Shown here piece by piece: positions 15,386 to 24,102 of a DNA stretch of 41,208 nucleotides. This DNA is from Halopenitus malekzadehii (GTDB taxonomy: Archaea > Halobacteriota > Halobacteria > Halobacteriales > Haloferacaceae): the NCBI RefSeq assembly GCF_900108505.1, contig NZ_FNWU01000014.1:1-41208 (forward strand). The letters run 5' to 3'. Below the pieces are notes generated by a model. The model was given only the letters and a program-made list of their open reading frames with translations. It made no database searches and was not told where the DNA came from. The stretch's first letter is position 1; every line of letters begins with the position of its first letter. The translations under genes were made by a program, and so were the position numbers.

Positions 15386-17665
15386 GTGCCGGACCGGGTT
15401 CGCTCCGCGATCGGACGTGTTCGCCGCAGGGTCCAGCGGCGGCTCCGATCACGGATCCGCCGCACGCCCCCAGAAACCCTTGCGGCGCTCGGCGTCGCGG
15501 CGATCGCCGGGATCGCGGTGTTCGTCGTGGCGATGACCGTCTTCGCGTATCACTCGAGCAACCACGACGAGGGCGTCTACCTCCAACAGGCCGCGATGCT
15601 GCTCGAGGGGCAGCTCGCGCTGTATCCCGGCGAGTTGGCCGACGCGTTCCATCCATGGTTCTTCATCGAGGACGGCGACCGGCTCTACCCCAAATACACC
15701 CCGGTGCCGGCCGCGATGTACGCGGTCGCGATGGCGCTGGTCGGCGAGCCGCGGGTCACCCTCGCGGCCATCGCCGCGGCGAACGTCTTCCTCGTCTACC
15801 GACTCGGATCGATGGTCGCGGATCGCCGCGTCGGGCTCGTCGCGGCGGTCGCCTTCGCCGCGGCACCGATGGCGCTCGTGACGACTTCGGTCTTCCTCCC
15901 GTACGCGCCGACAGCGGCGTTGAACCTCCTGTTCATCGTCTCGTATCTGCGCGGCGTTCGGGACGGATCGCTCCGGTGGGCCGGCGTCGCCGGGCTCGCG
16001 ATCGGGCTCGCGTTCTTCGCGCGTCCCTATACGGCGGTGTCGGTTGCCGCACCGTTCGTTCTGCACGCACTGGTGACGACCCTTCGGGCGACCGGCCGGG
16101 GGACGCTGGCGACGGCGCGGTCGAACGTCGTCGATCTTCCCGATCCGATCCGACGGAACCTGCTCACCGGCGCGCTCGGGCTCCTGTTCGTCGGCGTCAC
16201 GCTCGCGTACAACCGGGTGCTGACCGGGTCGCCGCTCGTCTTCCCGTATCAGGTGTTCGCCCCGCTCGACGGTCCCGGGTTCGGACGCCGACGGATCCTC
16301 GGACACTCGATCGAGTACACGCCGGAGCTGGCGCTTGAAGCGAACCGGCACGTCGTCGAGTATCTGCTCACACGGTGGATGACCGCGGGCGGGATCGGGA
16401 GCGCGGCGGCGCTTGCGGGGGTCGCGATCGCGGCGCGCCGGTGGGTCGCTTCGACGTCCGGAGACGGAGTTCGCCGGACCGCGGGCGGCCTGCTGGCGGG
16501 CGTCCTCGTGACCGTCCCGCTCGCGAACCTCGCGTTCTGGGGGAACTACAACGTCCTCGGGGAGATGGGCGATCCGACGGAGGGACTGATCGCGGTGATC
16601 GGTCCCATCTACTACTTCGACCTCCTCGTGCCGCTGTCCGTCTTTGCGGCCCTCGCCGCCGTCGTCGGCTGGCGCCGACTGTCCGACCGGGCGGCCGCCC
16701 GAGCCGCACGGTTCGATCGTCGAGACGCGGACCGTGCAGCTCGCGCCGTCCGCGTGCTCGCGATCGGAGCGGCGGTGATCGGCCTGGTGCTTGCGGGCTC
16801 GGTCACGGCCTCGCTCGTGTCCGAACCGCTGGAGCGGAGCGCGACACAGACCGAGAAGTACGAGGCAGCCTACGAACCGATCGAGTCGACCACGTTCGAG
16901 GACGACCTCGTCTTCGTTCCGACGCCATACGGCGATTGGCAGAACCATCCCTTCCAGTATCTCCGGAACGACCCCGGCTTTGACGGGCCGGTGGTGTACG
17001 CACTCGATCGCGATCCGGTGGCGGACTTCACCGTGATCGACGCGTACCCGGACCGCGAGTACCACCGGTTCACCTACCAGGGCGAGTGGACCGCGGACCC
17101 CGATCAGCACGTGAGGCCGAAACTCGAGGCGCTCGACGTCCATCGCGGATCCACGCTCACGGCGCGGACGACCGTCGGCGTCCCCGACCGCGTCTCCCGG
17201 GCACGGGTTCGGCTCTCGAGCGAGACGGGAGAGTCGGCGTATCTCGGATACGGGATCGCCGATCCCGGGGAGTCGATGACGGTCAACTGGCGACTGACGC
17301 CTGAAGGGGTCGAACTCCCCGGTGCTGAAGCCGCCGGCGCCGAACCCACGGATTCCGGCTCGGAGATGATCCCGATCGGCGACGACGCCGAGTCGGTCGT
17401 GCTCACGATCACGCTGGTCCAACCCGACGGGGGCACACTCACGTACCGCCAGGAGGCGACGGTTCGTCCCGCCGAGGCCGGGACGGCCGGCGATGACGCC
17501 GGTGAGGAGACGACCGACGCCGCCGTCGAGGCGATCTGGCCGCCGGAACGGTCCGTCTGTACGCTCGTTCGGGAGTGCGGCACGGACGGGACGTACATCC
17601 CCGACGATCCGGACGCACACCTCGACGGTGTGAACTTCGAGACGACCGTCAGAGCCACCGAGTGA
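15386..17665 (+). CDS. GT-C-fold membrane glycosyltransferase (ArnT/PMT-like)
   Basis: A 759-residue polytopic protein. After a basic N-terminus the first membrane helix (about 31-53) leads into SSNHDEGVYLQQAA, where D61-E62 occupy the position of the catalytic acidic pair in the first outer loop of GT-C enzymes, which use lipid-linked sugars. About ten further hydrophobic segments follow to about residue 475. The last 280 residues form an outer domain with beta-rich segments. It starts with GTG only 15 bases after the iron-binding gene, so the two are probably co-transcribed. The acceptor may be a protein or lipid on the cell surface; nothing in the sequence says which. Confidence 0.85.
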   Translation: MPDRVRSAIGRVRRRVQRRLRSRIRRTPPETLAALGVAAIAGIAVFVVAMTVFAYHSSNHDEGVYLQQAAMLLEGQLALYPGELADAFHPWFFIEDGDRLYPKYTPVPAAMYAVAMALVGEPRVTLAAIAAANVFLVYRLGSMVADRRVGLVAAVAFAAAPMALVTTSVFLPYAPTAALNLLFIVSYLRGVRDGSLRWAGVAGLAIGLAFFARPYTAVSVAAPFVLHALVTTLRATGRGTLATARSNVVDLPDPIRRNLLTGALGLLFVGVTLAYNRVLTGSPLVFPYQVFAPLDGPGFGRRRILGHSIEYTPELALEANRHVVEYLLTRWMTAGGIGSAAALAGVAIAARRWVASTSGDGVRRTAGGLLAGVLVTVPLANLAFWGNYNVLGEMGDPTEGLIAVIGPIYYFDLLVPLSVFAALAAVVGWRRLSDRAAARAARFDRRDADRAARAVRVLAIGAAVIGLVLAGSVTASLVSEPLERSATQTEKYEAAYEPIESTTFEDDLVFVPTPYGDWQNHPFQYLRNDPGFDGPVVYALDRDPVADFTVIDAYPDREYHRFTYQGEWTADPDQHVRPKLEALDVHRGSTLTARTTVGVPDRVSRARVRLSSETGESAYLGYGIADPGESMTVNWRLTPEGVELPGAEAAGAEPTDSGSEMIPIGDDAESVVLTITLVQPDGGTLTYRQEATVRPAEAGTAGDDAGEETTDAAVEAIWPPERSVCTLVRECGTDGTYIPDDPDAHLDGVNFETTVRATE

Positions 17666-17674
17666 CCGGCGACG

Positions 17675-18877
17675 CTATAGCGCGGGCACAGCCCGAAAGA
17701 CGACGTAGGAGCCGATCGTCGCCGCCACGGGAACGGCGTTCTGCAGGAGAACGACGCGCGCGGTGGTCGTCGGTTTATACAGGTCGGCGATGCTGAGCGC
17801 GTCCGCCGGCGCCGCGTTCACGTCCACCGTCGAATCCTCAGTCACGTCTACGGTCGCGTCCACCGCCACCTCCTCAGTCGCGTCCGACTCCGTCTCCGGC
17901 GTCCCGGACTCCGTCGAGTGCGTGGACGGATCATCGGGACGCTCCTGGAGTCGGGTCGCCCGCCCCCACCCGAGTCCGACGATGCTCATCGTCGCAATTA
18001 CGACGAAGGAGGCGGGGATCCCGAGCGCGGAGAGCCCGACGACGAGCGCCGACGTGACGAGCGACACGACGAGCGCGGCGGTCAGAGGGAGTTCCGTGAG
18101 GTCGTTCCCCATCGTCTCAAGGGTACGTCGGCCCAGCGTGAACGCGCCGGCGCCCATCGCGAGGGCGGCAAGCAACACGCCGGCGTTCATCGAGAGATCA
18201 CCGCTCCCGACCAGCGGGGCAACTGCGTTTGCGACGTTGGAGGCGCCGGCCGAGAACGCATTGAGACACGCGATCGCAAGGACGACGACGGCGCCGATCA
18301 GCTCGCGTGTCGTCGCCGACGGCGCGGTTCGCACCGTCGGGACGCGCCCCGACCGATCGATCCGGGCCGGAAACCCGCCCGTGCGGTCGATCGAGAGGGT
18401 CGCTGCGAGCCGCTCGTACCAGTAGCGTCCGACGACGGCGCTGACCCAGAACCCGACGACGGGGGCGACGAGCCACCAGGCGACGATCTCGAGGGCGACC
18501 CCCTGGTTCAGCGTGCCGCGCGCGACCCCGAGTCCGGCGATCGCGCCGACCGCGGTCATCGACGTCGAGGCGGGGACGCCGAAGAGGTTCGAGACGAACA
18601 GCGCTCCGCCGACGAACAGGAGGACGACGATCGACGTCTCCAGGGTAAAGGGATTTCCGCGGAGCAGGCCGGCACCGAGGGTGTCGACGACGCGACGACC
18701 GATGGTCCAGCCGCCGCCGAGAACGAACACCGACATCAGTGCGCCCGCGCCGACCTTGGATATCAGGTCGCTGCCGACGGCCGGCCCGAACGCGACGCCG
18801 GTTCCGGAGCCGCCGATGTTGATCCCAACGAACGCGGCGACGACGATGCCGACGAGGAGGAGCAACGATTCCGACAC
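17675..18877 (-). CDS. pitA: PiT-family inorganic phosphate permease
   Basis: A 400-residue sodium- or proton-coupled phosphate transporter with the internal duplication of the PiT family. The first half shows GINIGGSGTGVAFGPAVGS near the N-terminus and FGVPASTSMTAVGAIAG. The second half shows FSAGASNVANAVAPLVGSG and LGIPASFVVIATMSIVG. In the second repeat the usual GANDxxN is replaced by GASNVAN, so the acidic residue is missing there. A hydrophilic acidic loop of about 55 residues near the C-terminus separates the last helix. The GTG at 18877 is chosen because a TATA box lies 22-29 bases upstream; the frame is open to 18985, but that part overlaps the promoter. It is divergent from the DUF5783 gene. 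Confidence 0.9.
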   Translation of the reverse strand: MSESLLLLVGIVVAAFVGINIGGSGTGVAFGPAVGSDLISKVGAGALMSVFVLGGGWTIGRRVVDTLGAGLLRGNPFTLETSIVVLLFVGGALFVSNLFGVPASTSMTAVGAIAGLGVARGTLNQGVALEIVAWWLVAPVVGFWVSAVVGRYWYERLAATLSIDRTGGFPARIDRSGRVPTVRTAPSATTRELIGAVVVLAIACLNAFSAGASNVANAVAPLVGSGDLSMNAGVLLAALAMGAGAFTLGRRTLETMGNDLTELPLTAALVVSLVTSALVVGLSALGIPASFVVIATMSIVGLGWGRATRLQERPDDPSTHSTESGTPETESDATEEVAVDATVDVTEDSTVDVNAAPADALSIADLYKPTTTARVVLLQNAVPVAATIGSYVVFRAVPAL

Positions 18878-18898
18878 GGACGTGACTATCGGATCACG

Positions 18899-18906
18899 AT
18901 ATATAA
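18899..18906 (-). promoter_or_regulatory. TATA box of the phosphate permease gene
   Basis: On the minus strand the sequence is TTATATAT, centred about 25 bases before the GTG at 18877. This supports a leaderless transcript and decides between the possible starts. Confidence 0.7.
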
Positions 18907-18993
18907 GTCGATCAGGTCGGCTCCAACCGGCGGAGGTCGACCGGCCGACGTCGGACCGGCCGACTTTTCCCCGATCGATGCCCACGACAGGGT

Positions 18994-19338
18994 ATGAGCG
19001 CCGACTTCGACCCCGAGAAGTTCGAGGATAAGTACGCCAACTACTTCACCGAACTGCAGCGCGCGTACAAGAACGCGTTCAACCATATGAACGAGCGGTA
19101 CGACTCACAGCTGATCCACGGGATCGACCAGACCGTGTTGAACGAGTCCGAACCGTTCTACGAGGACGGCGAGTTCGTCGTTGAACTCCCCGAGAACCCG
19201 CGTGAACGCTTCGAGGGTGCGCTCGTCGACGACGAGAAGTTCGCGGAGACCCTGGAGATCTACGTCGACCGCATCGAGTCGGAACTGTACCGCGTCTTCG
19301 GCGTCGACCGTCCCGACGACGAGGGATCAGTGGAGTGA
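18994..19338 (+). CDS. DUF5783 family protein
   Basis: A 114-residue acidic soluble protein beginning MSADFDPEKFEDKYANYF, which I recognise as the haloarchaeal DUF5783 family. It is mostly helical, with aromatic residues in the N-terminal helix and a C-terminal helix ending in a short acidic tail. It has no cysteines, membrane segment or catalytic motif. The biological role is not known. It lies 95 bp upstream of the Nfu gene on the same strand. Confidence 0.8.
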   Translation: MSADFDPEKFEDKYANYFTELQRAYKNAFNHMNERYDSQLIHGIDQTVLNESEPFYEDGEFVVELPENPRERFEGALVDDEKFAETLEIYVDRIESELYRVFGVDRPDDEGSVE

Positions 19339-19433
19339 GGTGAGGCGCTCCCGAACCCGACCCGAACCGGCTGACGGCGACGGATACCGGTCCGAACCAA
19401 AGGCATAAGCCGGTTCACCGCCAACCAGGCAGT

Positions 19434-19808
19434 ATGAGCACGGAAGCGGCGGACACCGACGATCTTCGCGACCGGATCACGAACTTCCTGCGGCGCAACT
19501 TCCCGCAGATTCAGATGCACGGCGGCGACGCCGCGATCAGCCATCTCGACCGAGAGAACGGCGAGGTCCACATCCAGCTCGGCGGCGCGTGTTCGGGCTG
19601 CGGCATCTCCCCAATGACGATCCAGGCGATCAAGTCCCGGATGGTCAAGGAGATCCCGGAGATCGAGACGGTTCACGCCGACACCGGGATGGGCTCGGGC
19701 GCGGACGGGGACCTCGGCGGCACGAGCAGCGGCGGGATGTCCCCCTCCTTCCCGGGCGAGACGAGCGACGACGGCGAGGACGACGAAGGGCCGCAGGCCC
19801 CGTTCTGA
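19434..19808 (+). CDS. nfuA: Nfu-type Fe-S cluster carrier (NifU C-terminal domain)
   Basis: A 124-residue protein that carries or transfers [4Fe-4S] clusters to apoproteins. The NifU C-terminal domain spans residues about 10-85: the NFLRRNFPQIQMHGGDAAI opening and the ligand motif GACSGCGIS with C53 and C56, which bridges a cluster between two subunits. The remaining 40 residues are a Gly/Ser-rich, acidic tail, probably disordered. It lies about 3 kb from sufS and sufU and is separated from them by the tungstate transporter genes. Confidence 0.93.
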   Translation: MSTEAADTDDLRDRITNFLRRNFPQIQMHGGDAAISHLDRENGEVHIQLGGACSGCGISPMTIQAIKSRMVKEIPEIETVHADTGMGSGADGDLGGTSSGGMSPSFPGETSDDGEDDEGPQAPF

Positions 19809-19950
19809 GGTCGACGCCGACCCTCGAGGAGTGAGTCGTTTTTCCGCCATCGTGGATCGACGAAGAGCGTGAGCCACGGTCGGATGGTCGCCGATCGACG
19901 ATCGATCGGACGGTTACGATCGCCGAGCCGCCGCGGAACCACCCGCCGGC

Positions 19951-20057
19951 GTCAGTATACGAGTTCGACGCCATCAGTACACGACCTCAACGGGCGTCAG
20001 TATACGAGTTCGACGCCATCAGTACACGACCTCAACGGGCGTCAGTACACGAGTTCG
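19951..20057. repeat. Tandem repeat built from the tail of the tungstate ATPase gene
   Basis: Two 45-bp units (19951-19995 and 19996-20040) are identical, followed by a partial third copy (20041-20057) that is the real end of the gene. Each unit holds two related sub-repeats of 22 and 23 bp. On the minus strand each sub-repeat reads GARSTCGTRTACTGA (R is A/G, S is C/G), encoding E-(L/V)-V-Y-stop. The ending therefore occurs five times in a row, including the true stop. Confidence 0.92.
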
Positions 20058-20809
20058 CCGGAGATAAACTGCCGGGTGCGGTCATCGTTCGGATCCTCGA
20101 AGACCCGATCGGTCGGACCGATCTCCGCGATCCCGTCGCCGAGCAGCACGGCCGCACGGTCCGCAACGCGTTCGGCCTGATGCATATCGTGAGTGGCGAG
20201 GACGACGCCGATCCCCCGGTCACGGGCCGCCGAGACCGCCTCCTCGATGAGGGCGGTGTTCCGCGGGTCGAGATCCGAGGTCGGCTCGTCGAGCAACAGG
20301 ACGTCGGGGTCGTACGCCAGGGCCCGCGCGAAGGAGACGCGCTGAGCCTCACCGCCCGAGAGGGATCCGGCCGGTTGGTCGCCACGATCGGCGAGTCCCA
20401 CGACCGAGAGGGCCTCCGTGACGGCGTCAGTGGGGGTAGACGGCCCGACGATCGAGGCGGCCCAGTCGCGGAGGCGGTCGCTCCAGAGCCGCCGGACGCG
20501 CAGCCCGTACTCGACGTTCCGCGCGACGGAGGCGTCGAAGAGGTTTGCCTCCTGAAAGACCATCCCGATCCGCCTGCGGAGTCGGAGCCGATCGCCGTTG
20601 TCGAGCGCCCAGGCGTCGGTGCCGTCGAGTTCGACCGTGCCATCGTCCGGGGTTTCGGCGAGCGCGAGCAGGCGCAACAAGGTCGATTTGCCGACCCCGG
20701 AGGGACCGATCACCGCGAGCACGTCGCCCGCCTCGACTCCGACCGAGAGCCCCTCGAGAACGGGTTCGTCCCCGTAGGAGACGGCGACATCGCGGGCGCG
20801 AAGCACCAT
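20042..20809 (-). CDS. tupC: Tungstate ABC transporter ATPase
   Basis: A 255-residue ATPase powering oxyanion import. Walker A GPSGVGKS is at residues 35-42, the Q-loop FQEANLFD at 85-92, the signature LSGGE at 150-154, Walker B VLLLDEP at 170-176 and the H-loop THDM at 206-209. The ATG at 20809 overlaps the permease stop by one base (TGATG). No C-terminal regulatory (Mop/TRAP) domain is present, as usual for TupC and unlike ModC. The end of the gene (GELVY-stop) has been copied in tandem downstream (19951-20057). Confidence 0.93.
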   Translation of the reverse strand: MVLRARDVAVSYGDEPVLEGLSVGVEAGDVLAVIGPSGVGKSTLLRLLALAETPDDGTVELDGTDAWALDNGDRLRLRRRIGMVFQEANLFDASVARNVEYGLRVRRLWSDRLRDWAASIVGPSTPTDAVTEALSVVGLADRGDQPAGSLSGGEAQRVSFARALAYDPDVLLLDEPTSDLDPRNTALIEEAVSAARDRGIGVVLATHDMHQAERVADRAAVLLGDGIAEIGPTDRVFEDPNDDRTRQFISGELVY

Positions 20810-21567
20810 CACCGGACCCCTCCGTCGCCGATCCGCACCACGATCCCGTTGACGAGTAACACGAGCACGACGAGGAGGATACCGAGCACCATCGCGGTCT
20901 CGTAGCGGCCCTGGCGGGCCTCGAGCTGGATCGCGGTCGTGAGCGTCCGCGTCTTGGAGACGCCGTCGACGCCCGCGATGTTGCCGCCGACGATGAGTAC
21001 CGACCCGACCTCGCTGATCGCGCGGCCGAACCCCGCAAGCACCGCTGTGGCGATCCCGTATCGAGCCTCCCGGAGCGTAACGAGTGCCACGTCGAGTCGC
21101 GTCCCGCCGAGCGCGCGTGCGGCGTCGCGGACACCCCCGTCGACGCCGTCGATCGCGGCCAGCGAGATCGCCGTGATCGGCGGCGTCGCGAGCACGAACT
21201 GCGAGAGGATCATCGCCTCGCGGGTGAACATCAGCTCGAGCTCGCCGAGCGGCCCCTGGCTGGAGACGGCGAACAACACCACGAGCCCGACGACGACGCT
21301 CGGGAACCCCATCCCGGTGTTGATCGCCGCGGTGAGAAGTCCCTTTCCGGGGAAGTCGTTGAACCCGACGAGCAACGCGACCGGAAGACTCACGAGAGTG
21401 CTCGCGAGGACCGCACACAGGCTGACGTACAACGAGACGGCGACGATGCTGCGGACGTAGACCGTCTCGAAGGGGAACGAGACGAGCGGCACGAGCGAGC
21501 GAGCGGGCGGTGCGATCGCCGGAGAAAGACCCCCGGAGACGAGCGATGCGATCGGTTCGAGGAACAC
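20809..21567 (-). CDS. tupB: Tungstate ABC transporter permease
   Basis: The membrane subunit of the tungstate importer, 252 residues with about five or six helices. The motif [48 protein letters not shown] region carries the EAA-type coupling loop that docks on the ATPase and closely resembles TupB (residues roughly 155-205). The GTG at 21567 lies 2 bases after the tupA stop; another GTG at 21597 in the same frame would overlap tupA by 28 bases. The shorter form is preferred, but the choice is not certain. Confidence 0.9.
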   Translation of the reverse strand: MFLEPIASLVSGGLSPAIAPPARSLVPLVSFPFETVYVRSIVAVSLYVSLCAVLASTLVSLPVALLVGFNDFPGKGLLTAAINTGMGFPSVVVGLVVLFAVSSQGPLGELELMFTREAMILSQFVLATPPITAISLAAIDGVDGGVRDAARALGGTRLDVALVTLREARYGIATAVLAGFGRAISEVGSVLIVGGNIAGVDGVSKTRTLTTAIQLEARQGRYETAMVLGILLVVLVLLVNGIVVRIGDGGVR

Positions 21568-21569
21568 GG

Positions 21570-22484
21570 TTAGCTTTCGGAACCGCTCGCACTCCACCCT
21601 TCCGGAACGTACTGTTGGAAGTTCGGGTCCTCCGAGAGCGCGCGCGGGAAGAAGAGCTGCTCACCGTTCGCCTCGTAGCTGGCGATCAGATCCTGGGCTT
21701 CCGGGCTCGTGATGTAGCCGATGTAGGCCATCGCCAGGTCGTAGTTGACGTCCTCGTGGACCGCCGGGTTGACCGCCAGGATCCCGTAGGGGTTCGCGAG
21801 CAGCTCCGGGCCGCCCTCGATGGGGCCCTGCACGAGGATCGTGAGGTCGATCTCCGACTGCTGTGAGAGGTAAGTCCCCCGGTCGGAAAGCGTGTAGCCG
21901 CCCTGCTCGTTCGCGATGTTGAGCACCTCACCCATCCCCTGGCCGGTCTCCTGGTACCAGTCGCCGCCGGGCTCGGCGCCGGCGGCCTCCCAGATCGCGA
22001 GCTCCTTCGTGTGCGTCCCGGAGTTGTCCCCGCGGGAGATGAAGGGTGCGCCCGCCTCGGCGATCGCGGCGAACGCCTCGGTCGCCGAGCCCATCCCTTC
22101 GATGCCGGCCGGGTCGGCGGACGGGCCGACGATCACGAAGTCGTTGAACATCAGGTCGCGGCGGTTCACGCCGTACCCCTCGCGCATGAACTCGTCCTCG
22201 AGGGACCGCGCGTGGACCATCACCACGTCGGAGTCGCCGTTCCGGGCCGTCTCCAGGGCCGCGCCGGTCCCCTGGGCGACCGAGTCGACCGTGACGCCGT
22301 ACATGTCCTCGAAGGGCGCGTTGAGTTCGCTCAGGAGGCCGGTGTCGTAGGTGCTCGTGGTCGTCGTCAGCGTCAGCGTCTCGCCGGCGACACCCGCGGT
22401 CTGCTCGTCGGCGCCGCCGAGACAGCCGGCAACACCCAGCGACAGGCCACCGGCGGTCGCAGCGAGGAAATCTCGTCGTTGCAT
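21570..22484 (-). CDS. tupA: Tungstate-binding lipoprotein
   Basis: The extracytoplasmic binding protein of the tungstate importer, 304 residues. It has a twin-arginine signal ([10 protein letters not shown]), a lipobox VAGC with the cysteine at 21 and a short linker. The mature part begins [15 protein letters not shown], which carries the TTTS anion-binding motif typical of TupA (about 41-44). A second contact region, [13 protein letters not shown], is also characteristic. Tungstate is favoured over molybdate by these motifs, but the two are hard to separate. The ATG at 22484 starts the Tat signal; a second in-frame ATG at 22514 is less likely. A near-palindrome covers the start codon. Confidence 0.93.
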   Translation of the reverse strand: MQRRDFLAATAGGLSLGVAGCLGGADEQTAGVAGETLTLTTTTSTYDTGLLSELNAPFEDMYGVTVDSVAQGTGAALETARNGDSDVVMVHARSLEDEFMREGYGVNRRDLMFNDFVIVGPSADPAGIEGMGSATEAFAAIAEAGAPFISRGDNSGTHTKELAIWEAAGAEPGGDWYQETGQGMGEVLNIANEQGGYTLSDRGTYLSQQSEIDLTILVQGPIEGGPELLANPYGILAVNPAVHEDVNYDLAMAYIGYITSPEAQDLIASYEANGEQLFFPRALSEDPNFQQYVPEGWSASGSES

Positions 22485-22500
22485 CGTTTGTGATACAACG
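22477..22500. promoter_or_regulatory. Inverted repeat across the tupA start codon, possible operator
   Basis: CGTTGCATC (22477-22485) and GATACAACG (22492-22500) pair with one mismatch around a 6-base spacer. The minus-strand ATG of tupA (22484-22482) lies in the left arm. A TATA-like atatat at 22531-22536 upstream could start transcription near 22507, so the repeat would sit in the leader and start region. A tungstate-responsive repressor is an inference. Confidence 0.45.
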
Positions 22501-22726
22501 GCTTTCGACAACATACTTAGTTCTTTCCGAATATATGATCCCAGATATCGTTACGTGACGGGTGATACGGGATCGGGGACGATCGAATCACCGGACCGAA
22601 CGGCGATCGAGGCGACTGCAGGCGAACCACGCGTGATCGAGCCGCCGGTGGCCGCCGAACCGACCCGCCGAACCGATCCACCGTGGACCGAAGGCGTGTT
22701 GGTGCTCGAGACCGAATGAGCGGGTA

Positions 22727-24004
22727 ATGGAGCGACAGGAAGGGTACGCCTTCGACGTCGAGTCGGTTCGAGCGGACTTCCCGATCCTGGACCGGCGGGT
22801 GGGCGGCGATCCCACGACGCCCGGCGAGGGACCGGAGGACGACACGCCGCTCGTCTACCTCGACAACGCGGCGACGACGCACACGCCGGACCCGGTGGTC
22901 GACGCGATCGCCGACTACTACCGCGGCTACAACGCGAACGTGCATCGGGGCATCCATCAGCTGAGCCAGGAGGCCTCCGTCGCCTACGAGGAGGCCCACG
23001 ACCGCGTCGCCGAGTTCATCGGCGCTGACGGCCGCGAGGAGATCGTGTTCACGAAGAACACGACCGAGGCGGAGAACCTCGTCGCACACGCCTGGGGACT
23101 CCGGGAGCTCGGCCCCGAGGACAGCGTCGTCCTCACCGAGATGGAACACCACTCCTCGCTCGTCACCTGGCAGCAGGTCGGCAAGCGGACCGGCGCCGAC
23201 GTCCGGTTCATCGCCGTCGAGGAGGACGGAACGCTCGATATGGACCACGCCGCCGAGTGCATCGACGACTCGACGGCGATGGTCTCGGCGGTCCACGTCT
23301 CGAACGCGCTCGGGACGATCAACCCGATCCGCGAGCTGGCCGACCTCGCCCACGACCACGACGCATACCTCTTCGTCGACGGTGCCCAGTCGGTGCCGAC
23401 GCGACCGGTCGACGTCGGGGATCTGGGCGCCGACTTCCTCGCGTTCTCGGCCCACAAGATGTGTGGCCCGACCGGGATCGGCGCGCTCTACGGTCGGAAG
23501 GAACTGCTCGACGCGATGGAGCCCTTCCTGTACGGCGGGGACATGATCCGCCGGGTGACCTACGAGGAGTCAACCTGGGAGGACCTCCCCTGGAAGTTCG
23601 AGGCGGGCACCCCGAGCATCGCCCAGGGGATCGCCTTCGCGGCCGCCGTCGACTACGTCGACGACATCGGGATGGAGCACGTCCGCGCCCACGAGGACCT
23701 GCTTGCGGCCTACGCTCACGAGCGTCTCAGCGAGCTCGACGACGTGACGGTTTACGGGCCGCCGGGCGACCGTCGGGGCGGGCTCGTCTCGTTCAACGTC
23801 GAGGGCGTCCACGCCCACGACCTCTCGAGCATCCTCAACGACTTCGGCGTCGCGATCCGGGCGGGCGACCACTGTACCCAGCCGCTCCACGATAAGTTGG
23901 GCGCGGCCGCAAGCGCCCGCGCGTCCTTTTACGTCTACAACACCGTCGAGGAGGTCGACGCGCTGATCGACGCCGTCGACGAGGCGCGCGAGCTGTTCGC
24001 CTGA
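22727..24004 (+). CDS. sufS: Cysteine desulfurase SufS (group II)
   Basis: A PLP-dependent enzyme, 425 residues, that takes sulfur from L-cysteine and passes it on for Fe-S cluster assembly. The PLP lysine is K244 in the motif AFSAHKMCGPTG. The active-site cysteine is C383 in RAGDHCTQPLH, the short group II loop. YLDNAATTHTP (44-54) and the MEHHSS motif (139-144) are also as expected. An acidic insertion near residues 27-40 lengthens the N-terminus slightly. It is followed by sufU after 98 bp on the same strand; SufU is the usual sulfur acceptor of such enzymes. Confidence 0.96.
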   Translation: MERQEGYAFDVESVRADFPILDRRVGGDPTTPGEGPEDDTPLVYLDNAATTHTPDPVVDAIADYYRGYNANVHRGIHQLSQEASVAYEEAHDRVAEFIGADGREEIVFTKNTTEAENLVAHAWGLRELGPEDSVVLTEMEHHSSLVTWQQVGKRTGADVRFIAVEEDGTLDMDHAAECIDDSTAMVSAVHVSNALGTINPIRELADLAHDHDAYLFVDGAQSVPTRPVDVGDLGADFLAFSAHKMCGPTGIGALYGRKELLDAMEPFLYGGDMIRRVTYEESTWEDLPWKFEAGTPSIAQGIAFAAAVDYVDDIGMEHVRAHEDLLAAYAHERLSELDDVTVYGPPGDRRGGLVSFNVEGVHAHDLSSILNDFGVAIRAGDHCTQPLHDKLGAAASARASFYVYNTVEEVDALIDAVDEARELFA

Positions 24005-24102
24005 GCGGGACGGGCCACTGGAAGCAGTCTCACGCCGATATGGCGCGGTGAACGCCCCGCTGCGGAACGCTTTTCCCGGCGAGCCGGCTACCCAGAAGCA
24101 GT

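Noticed and set aside
15449-17620. A 723-residue open frame on the minus strand
   Set aside because: It is antisense to the GT-C glycosyltransferase gene, Arg/Asp/Gly-rich, without motifs. High GC content leaves such frames open by chance.
19951-20057. Possible CRISPR array
   Set aside because: The units are contiguous without unique spacers, and they derive from the adjacent gene's tail.
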